NCBI GenBank assembly: GCA_016715115.1
Contig: JADKBM010000013.1
Coordinates: 1-64,000, forward strand
DNA length: 64,000 nucleotides
Direction: 5' to 3'
DNA from: Acidobacteriota bacterium
Lineage (GTDB): Bacteria; Acidobacteriota; Blastocatellia; Pyrinomonadales; Pyrinomonadaceae
In this document: in pieces, positions 57,641-64,000 of the stretch
Position numbering within the stretch: the stretch's first letter is position 1
Layout: every line of letters begins with the position of its first letter
Translations under genes and position numbers: made by a program
Notes under the pieces: generated by a model
What the model saw: only the letters and a program-made list of their open reading frames with translations
The model's database searches: none
What the model was told of the DNA's origin: nothing

Positions 57641-59559
57641 TTCGGATTCCGAGCGTGAATTGTCACGCATTCCCGCTTGTAGTTGAACTGCTTCATTTCG
57701 ATGGCGTGCGTCGGACAACGCGACGCGCACATCGCACAGCGAATACAAGTCGATTCGTCCTTGATCATAATCCCGCCGAGTTCAGCCAACTCCTCGTTGG
57801 TGTAAACCGCGAGATCCGCTTCGGTTATGCCGAGCGAATGGGAAGCGATCTGCATCAGGCCGCGATCCGAACGCACCTGATTGAGCCCGACGAGTTTGAT
57901 CAGATTCTCCGGACAAACGTCGACGCAGCCGTTGCAGGCGATGCAAATCGAGGTGTCGAAAACGGTGTTGACGTTGCACCTCAGGCAACGGGACGCTTGT
58001 TTTCGGGCTTCGGATTCGCTGTAGTTGATCTCGACGATCTCGTTCGAAGACGCGCGTTTCTCGCTATCAAGCGCCGGCGGAAGTTTGCGCCGCAATTGAT
58101 CCCAGCCTTCGACCATCGTGTAGTTCGCCGGCGACCAATTTTTGCGGACAACGACGTCGGTTCGCGTGCCGCGAAGATAATCGTGCATCGATCGCGCGGC
58201 GATCTGCGCCGAGGCGATTGCGTGGATGAAAAGCCGGGGCCCGTGGGCGACGTCGCCGCACGCGAAAACATCGGGCGCGGTCGTTTGATACGTGTCGGGA
58301 TCGACCTTGATCAAACCGTTTTCGACATCGACTCCGTCGGCGGGCTGCAAGAAACTGAGATCTGATTGCTGCCCGATGGCGAACATTATCGTGTCGGCCG
58401 GAATGTCCTCGACGTAATCCTCGTCGTACACAGGGCTGAAGCGGCCGTTTTCATCGAAGACCGACAGGCATTTTACGGTGCGCAGACCGGTGACATAGCC
58501 TTCTTCGTCAAGGATCAGCCGCGGGCCGCGTTCGGCGTGCAGTTTGATTCCTTCTTCTTCGCCTTCGTCGATCTCGATCTCGTCGGCCGGCATCTCACTT
58601 CGTTTTTCGAGGCAGACAATGTGAACTTCCTTGTCGCCGCTCAAACGGAGCGCGGAACGCGCGACATCGTAGGCGATACGTTCCGTGCGTTCCATATCCG
58701 AAGCGGCGTCGGCCATCGGAACCTTTAAGGGCCGGACCGCCGAACGCGCGACGTCGAAAGCGACGTTTCCGCCACCGATGACGACGATCCGTCGCCCGAG
58801 TTCCATCGGCTTGCCTTCGTTGAAGGCGCGCAAAAAATCGAGTCCGTCAAAGACCTGCGGCAGATCCGCGCCGCCAATCGGAATCTTTCGGCCTTTCTGG
58901 AGTCCAATGCCGAGAAAGATCGCCTTGTAGCCGTCCTTTCGCAATCCGTCGATGGTGAAATCCCGCCCGAGACGCTGATTGCATTTCAGTTCGACGCCCA
59001 CCGAGAGGATGGCATCGATTTCGGCCCGAACGAGTTCGCGCGGCAGTCGATAGATCGGCACACCTGCCGTCAGCATTCCGCCCGGTTCGTCGTAAGCTTC
59101 GAAGACGGTTACTTTGTATCCGAGTTGGACGAGATCGTGGGCGACGGTCAGTCCGGCGACGCCGGCGCCGACAATGGCGACCGACTCGCCTTCGCCTTGT
59201 TCAGGCGGCAGCATTTTCGTGTTGCAGCCTTCGCGATAGTAGGTGAAGTCGCCGGATTCCGGGCCGTATTTCTCGTTGACGAAGCGCTTCAGCGCGCGAA
59301 TCGTGATCGGCGTGTCGAGCGACCCGCGGCGGCAGTTCGCCTCGCACGGGGCGCCGCAGACGCGTCCGCAAATGGATGCGAACGGGTTCGTCGCGCGCGC
59401 GATCTTGTAAGCGTCAAGATCGCGGCCCTCGGCGATCGCGGTTACGTACCCGCAAGCGTCCGTGTGAACCGGGCACGCATCCTGGCACTTGACCATTTTC
59501 ATCCAGTAATCGGCGTCCTTTTGGTCAGCGACTTCAAAATTCAGAGTATCGTTATTCAT
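57619..59559 (-). CDS. FAD-dependent pyridine nucleotide oxidoreductase with ferredoxin domains
   Basis: Read from the ATG at 59559 (upstream codons come from repeat DNA), 646 residues. An N-terminal Fe-S domain (KCQDACPVHTDACGY) precedes two Rossmann folds, FAD (IVGAGVAGLTVAHDL) and NAD(P) (VVIGGGNVAFDVARS), as in glutamate-synthase small-subunit-type reductases. The C-terminus has two 4Fe-4S motifs (CIACNGCVDVCP, CIRCAMCASRCP). It could pass electrons between NAD(P)H and a quinone or cytochrome; the partner is unknown. Its position inside the cbb3 operon is notable. Confidence 0.88.
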   Translation of the reverse strand: MNNDTLNFEVADQKDADYWMKMVKCQDACPVHTDACGYVTAIAEGRDLDAYKIARATNPFASICGRVCGAPCEANCRRGSLDTPITIRALKRFVNEKYGPESGDFTYYREGCNTKMLPPEQGEGESVAIVGAGVAGLTVAHDLVQLGYKVTVFEAYDEPGGMLTAGVPIYRLPRELVRAEIDAILSVGVELKCNQRLGRDFTIDGLRKDGYKAIFLGIGLQKGRKIPIGGADLPQVFDGLDFLRAFNEGKPMELGRRIVVIGGGNVAFDVARSAVRPLKVPMADAASDMERTERIAYDVARSALRLSGDKEVHIVCLEKRSEMPADEIEIDEGEEEGIKLHAERGPRLILDEEGYVTGLRTVKCLSVFDENGRFSPVYDEDYVEDIPADTIMFAIGQQSDLSFLQPADGVDVENGLIKVDPDTYQTTAPDVFACGDVAHGPRLFIHAIASAQIAARSMHDYLRGTRTDVVVRKNWSPANYTMVEGWDQLRRKLPPALDSEKRASSNEIVEINYSESEARKQASRCLRCNVNTVFDTSICIACNGCVDVCPENLIKLVGLNQVRSDRGLMQIASHSLGITEADLAVYTNEELAELGGIMIKDESTCIRCAMCASRCPTHAIEMKQFNYKRECVTIHARNPKIKYNSA

Positions 59560-59571
59560 TTTCGATTTCCG

Positions 59572-59689
59572 ATTTGCAATTTTCGATTGAGATTCCGGTC
59601 CGCGATTCGCGATCGATGAATCCTCGGCGATCAATCAGAGCCAAGCAATGCAACGATCGCAAATCGCAAATTGAAAATCGCAAATGACC
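59572..59689. repeat. Inverted 7-bp arrays upstream of the oxidoreductase
   Basis: Left CGATTTC/CGATTTG units and right TCGCAAA units pair as reverse complements around a core of about 60 bp with no gene. The array starts about 7 bp after the stop of the small membrane gene. Confidence 0.8.
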
Positions 59690-59992
59690 TCAGTCCTTGA
59701 ATTTCTTGAACGCGAACGCGACCAAAATGATCGCGTAAATAACGATCAAAGCGCCGACGAAATACATAAACCCGTTGGCTGTTCCGGTTGCCTTGTTGAA
59801 CGCCTGGACCAGTGGCCCGCGATCCGAGTGAAACGTCTCGCCGTTCATATAAACGAAGAAATAGGTCAGCGCTCCGAGCGGAATGATCACGAACGCCGCT
59901 TTCAGGAAAACCGGCGCGTCGGTGCCTTTGCGTTCGGTTATCCAACCGTCCGCGTATTCTTTCAGTTCATTGTTCTCTTTGTTTTCGTCCAT
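59690..59992 (-). CDS. Small membrane protein of the cbb3 cluster, two helices
   Basis: A 100-residue protein from the ATG at 59992, with GGAGG six bases before it. It has a charged start (WITERKGTDAPVF), two transmembrane helices and a polar middle. Its start overlaps the end of the CcoS/CcoQ-like gene. I do not recognise a family; it may replace CcoP's membrane part or act as a small structural subunit. Confidence 0.7.
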   Translation of the reverse strand: MDENKENNELKEYADGWITERKGTDAPVFLKAAFVIIPLGALTYFFVYMNGETFHSDRGPLVQAFNKATGTANGFMYFVGALIVIYAIILVAFAFKKFKD

Positions 59993-60158
59993 TTTCGCCT
60001 CCGAGATCATCGTCTTCGAGCATTCGATATTTCACGTCCTCAGCGTCTTTTCCCCAGTAACCGTCGCGATAGCTCCGAAAGAAGAAATAGAGAGCACCCG
60101 CGGCGACGATGAAGAAAAAGAAATACGCGAAGTAAACGCTTGGATATGTGTAGTCCAT
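59967..60158 (-). CDS. CcoS/CcoQ-like small cbb3-oxidase protein
   Basis: A 63-residue protein with one transmembrane helix (YFAYFFFFIVAAGALYFFF) and a cytoplasmic tail with YRMLEDDD, close to the end motif of CcoS and in the place of CcoQ. It probably helps oxidase assembly or stability. It overlaps the next gene by 26 bp. No strong ribosome site is seen. Confidence 0.7.
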   Translation of the reverse strand: MDYTYPSVYFAYFFFFIVAAGALYFFFRSYRDGYWGKDAEDVKYRMLEDDDLGGENGRKQREQ

Positions 60159-60159
60159 A

Positions 60160-60239
60160 AGAGTAATCAGTGAGCCGGGAGCGGTGAGCAGAAAGCAATG
60201 AACAGTTTCTTCTGCTCACCGCTTACTGCTTCCCGCTTA
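60160..60239. repeat. 7-bp array with hairpin between ccoO and small subunit
   Basis: Units TAAGCGG, GAAGCAG, TAAGCGG, TGAGCAG (minus strand) start in the TAA of ccoO. Arms GCGGTGAGCAGAAA and TTTCTTCTGCTCACCGC pair across a short loop. The units are those of the 28118-28236 array. Confidence 0.82.
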
Positions 60240-60806
60240 CTTCTCATAATCATTGTCCGGCCGCCAGTCCTTGGCACGGCCGAGCGTCTGCATATATGCG
60301 ACGAGCGACTTGAATTCCTTTTCGTCGTTCGCGATCCAGGGGAACGGCGGCATTATCGAACCCGGAACGAGATCGGCCGGATTACGAAAATGCGCGCGAT
60401 GCCATTGATCGTTGTACTTTCCGCCGACGCGCGATAGGTCCGGACCGGTCCGTTTCGTGCCGAACAGATGCGGATTGTCGTAAACGAATTCGTCCGGTGT
60501 CGAGATCGGCGCGTCAACCCCGCGCCAGCCCGACCGTTTCGTGTCGGCCAGAAGCGTTCTGGTCTGTTGCGTATGGCAGTACCAGCAGCCTTCCCGGACA
60601 TAGATCGCGCGTCCCGCGAGTTCCTGCTCCGTAAGCTTGCGAAGTTTTCCCGTCGGGCCGTTGGCCGGATCGGTGTTTTCGAACGGTTTCGACCAGCTCG
60701 CGTCAATCAGCGGCGGGACGACCGTCGTCAAGAGTCCGCCGATGAAGAAAAGGACGAGCGCGGCGGCGACGAAGAATGCAGCGTCATAATCAGCTTTCTG
60801 TAACAT
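60237..60806 (-). CDS. ccoO: Cbb3-type cytochrome c oxidase subunit II (mono-heme)
   Basis: Started at the ATG at 60806, five bases after GGAGG; a TTG four codons upstream is less likely. The 189-residue product has one N-terminal transmembrane helix and a heme c motif CWYCH, with MPPFPW later supplying the Met ligand. It brings electrons to CcoN. The stop is inside a 7-bp array. Confidence 0.95.
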   Translation of the reverse strand: MLQKADYDAAFFVAAALVLFFIGGLLTTVVPPLIDASWSKPFENTDPANGPTGKLRKLTEQELAGRAIYVREGCWYCHTQQTRTLLADTKRSGWRGVDAPISTPDEFVYDNPHLFGTKRTGPDLSRVGGKYNDQWHRAHFRNPADLVPGSIMPPFPWIANDEKEFKSLVAYMQTLGRAKDWRPDNDYEK

Positions 60807-60827
60807 AGTTTCCTCCAAATGCGATCA

Positions 60828-62261
<1,434 letters not shown>

Positions 62262-62378
62262 AAGTTCTCCAAAGTCGATTTCGGATTTCGGATTTCGGAT
62301 TTTGGATTTCAATCAAAGAGACCGAATCCCGAGTCAAAATCCAAGAAATCCAAAATCCAAAATCGAAAATCCAAAATG
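62262..62378. repeat. Inverted 7-bp arrays between the heptaheme cytochrome and ccoN
   Basis: GATTTCG units (62277-62312) and reverse-complement AATCCAA units (62337-62376) flank a 25-bp core. The array begins right after the stop of the cytochrome gene on the minus strand and ends at the ccoN ribosome site. Confidence 0.87.
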
Positions 62379-64000
62379 TCAATGTCCTTTAACCAGCAGG
62401 CTCATTGCCCCTGCGTCCTTCTTGCCTTGATTCAAGCTTCTGATGTAATTCACGAGATCGCCGACATCGTTGTTGGTCAGCCCGTAGTCGATCCACGGCG
62501 GCATCGCCGTCCCCTGAACGCCGTACATTATCGATTCGAACAAACGGCGGTCGGTCGATTGATTGACGAACGTAAAATTCAGCAAATTGCGCGGACGCGG
62601 CAGGATGTCCAGCGAGTTCGCGCCCTTACCGTCGGCTTTGCGGCCGTGACATCCGGTACAGCGCTGCACATAAATGCCTTCCCCGCGGGCGACGGATTCG
62701 GCCGACATCGGCACCGGATTTTGATCGGGAACGTTCCGGGCCTTGATCTCGGAGCGTTTCTCCTTGGTAAAATTCTCGTTGATATAGGCGAGAACGCCTT
62801 TGATCTGCTCGTCGTTCAAAACCTTTCCCCAGGCCGGCATCGAGGTGCCGCCGACGCCGTTTTTGATCGAACTGACTAACCGGTCCTCCGGTTTGCTGTT
62901 CATAAATCCGACGTTCGTGAAGTCGCGCGGGTACGGATCGAGGTAGGTCGCGATCATTCCGTGGCCGTCGCCCTTGTCGCCGTGGCAGCGCATACAAAGG
63001 TTTTGATATGTCTCCTGTGCGTTTCCGATCGGCGGCGGTTTGTTTAGAGAAACGAGATATGCGCTCATCGCCTGAAATTCAGGATCGGTGAAACCGAACG
63101 TCGGCATTATCGAATCGGGAACCAACGCGCGGGGATCCTTGAAGTGGGCGACGATCCATTTGTCGTCCTTCAGCAATCCCTCGAAAGAGAGGTCAGGAGC
63201 AATCGCGCCGTCCTTGTCGCCGATCTTGTGGCACGCCGCGCACGCCTTTTCGTTGACCAACTGTTCGCCAAACTTCAGCGAATCGGCGGCGATCTGCGTT
63301 GTCGTCGCGGTCCCGTTCGGAGCGGGCGACGACTGCTGCGCCGGCTGCGACTTGTTCAGCGTCGCGCGATAGCGGTCGAGCGTCGTTTCCGCGTAGTTGA
63401 ATCCGCGGCGGCTCTTAAGGAAGACGACGAGCGCTTTGACCTCGTCGTCGGTCACGTTGAAGCGCGGCATAAACGAAGTCGCGCTGTTGGCCCGCGGATC
63501 GACGACCGATTCGTGAAGGTAGTTGAGATTCCATTTCTTGCCGACGTCCGTAAGGTCCGGACCGAGCGTTCCGTTCGAGATTCCCTCGATGCGGTGACAA
63601 CCATAACAGTTCTTGGTAAGGAACAGTTCGCGACCCTTGTTGACCGTCGGCGTCGATTTGAAGTTCTTTTCGGTATGGCACTGCGCGCAGTTGGCCTCCA
63701 TAAACTCCTTGCCCTTCAGCTTTTCCTTGTATTCGGGCTTCCAGTTTTCCTGCGCGACATAGCCGAGCATCGGTTCGGTCCAGAACTCATCCTCGCCGTG
63801 GGCATAGAACTCCTGCAGACCGCGTCCCTGGCCGTCGTGACAGACCGTGCATCCAATGTCCGAAAACTTGTGGCGTCGCTCCCATTTGCCGCCGACTTCC
63901 TTGTCGCCGAGCGCTTCCGAATACGGGTGCGCCTTGTAGGGATGCGGCGCGTCTTTGAAACGCGGGTCGTCCGAGCCGATGTGACACGTTGTGCAGCGGT
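62379..64000 (-). CDS. Multiheme cytochrome c, 5' part outside window
   Basis: The frame is open from the right edge to the stop at 62379, giving at least 540 residues. It holds seven CxxCH heme sites: CTTCH, CTVCH, CAQCH, CYGCH, CAACH, CMRCH and CTGCH. The last four belong to class I cytochrome c domains with a distal Met (SFMPRF, SIMPTF, TSMPAW, TAMPPW); the first three are in a different, His-rich part. As no standard CcoP is present in the operon, this protein may deliver electrons to CcoO/CcoN in its place; inference from position. Confidence 0.88.
   Translation of the reverse strand, partial: RCTTCHIGSDDPRFKDAPHPYKAHPYSEALGDKEVGGKWERRHKFSDIGCTVCHDGQGRGLQEFYAHGEDEFWTEPMLGYVAQENWKPEYKEKLKGKEFMEANCAQCHTEKNFKSTPTVNKGRELFLTKNCYGCHRIEGISNGTLGPDLTDVGKKWNLNYLHESVVDPRANSATSFMPRFNVTDDEVKALVVFLKSRRGFNYAETTLDRYRATLNKSQPAQQSSPAPNGTATTTQIAADSLKFGEQLVNEKACAACHKIGDKDGAIAPDLSFEGLLKDDKWIVAHFKDPRALVPDSIMPTFGFTDPEFQAMSAYLVSLNKPPPIGNAQETYQNLCMRCHGDKGDGHGMIATYLDPYPRDFTNVGFMNSKPEDRLVSSIKNGVGGTSMPAWGKVLNDEQIKGVLAYINENFTKEKRSEIKARNVPDQNPVPMSAESVARGEGIYVQRCTGCHGRKADGKGANSLDILPRPRNLLNFTFVNQSTDRRLFESIMYGVQGTAMPPWIDYGLTNNDVGDLVNYIRSLNQGKKDAGAMSLLVKGH

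Overview
The window looks like a chromosomal segment of an Acidobacteriota member, most likely class Blastocatellia. This is inferred from gene content: secreted WD40-caspase proteins, kinases ending in DUF4384, S8 proteases with Gly-Asp hexapeptide tails, a quinone-linked succinate dehydrogenase and a cbb3-oxidase cluster, together with fairly high GC and many intergenic repeats. No rRNA, tRNA, CRISPR array, transposase or integrase was found.

Layout. 1-565: the end of a Phd-type antitoxin and a complete VapC/PIN toxin. 877-2795: a secreted repeat protein broken by a frameshift. 3267-19508: a tightly packed plus-strand island that carries the spike and cargo side of a type VI secretion system (VgrG, PAAR, two FHA-DUF4123 adaptors, a lipase-fold candidate effector) interleaved with a membrane Ser/Thr kinase, a 1501-residue WD40-caspase protein, a DUF4384 protein and a second secreted caspase. 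No sheath, baseplate or membrane-complex genes are present, so the machine must be encoded elsewhere. 19604-21843: a divergent sigma factor and its zinc-finger anti-sigma factor. 22766-29548: a signalling cluster with a diguanylate cyclase, an NTPase-RsbW-like kinase, a STAS antagonist and an HD-GYP phosphodiesterase. 30296-35611: a small SpoIIAA-like protein, a large secreted M36 metalloprotease and an M15-like zinc peptidase. 35601-40681: a LysR regulator divergent from sdhC-sdhA-uma2-sdhB. 40824-49789 (minus strand): a GGDEF-EAL protein, a GNAT acetyltransferase and two paralogous exported S8 proteases. 50128-52255: ComM and a four-helix-bundle protein. 52411-64000 (minus strand): a cbb3-oxidase operon with a heptaheme cytochrome c, ccoN, ccoO, two small membrane subunits, an FeS/FAD oxidoreductase, a TauE/SafE-like protein, ccoG, a small membrane protein and ccoI.

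Three observations stand out. First, the kinase/caspase/FHA-adaptor/VgrG island suggests phosphorylation-controlled loading of T6SS cargo (inference). Second, both S8 proteases carry, between the signal peptide and the protease domain, a region that aligns with the first AAA+ domain of ClpA/ClpB; the Walker A lysine is lost and Walker B is kept. Third, from about 27 kb onward many gene ends carry tandem arrays with a 7-bp period, often as inverted pairs around a core and usually starting at the upstream stop codon. No such arrays were seen in the T6SS island.
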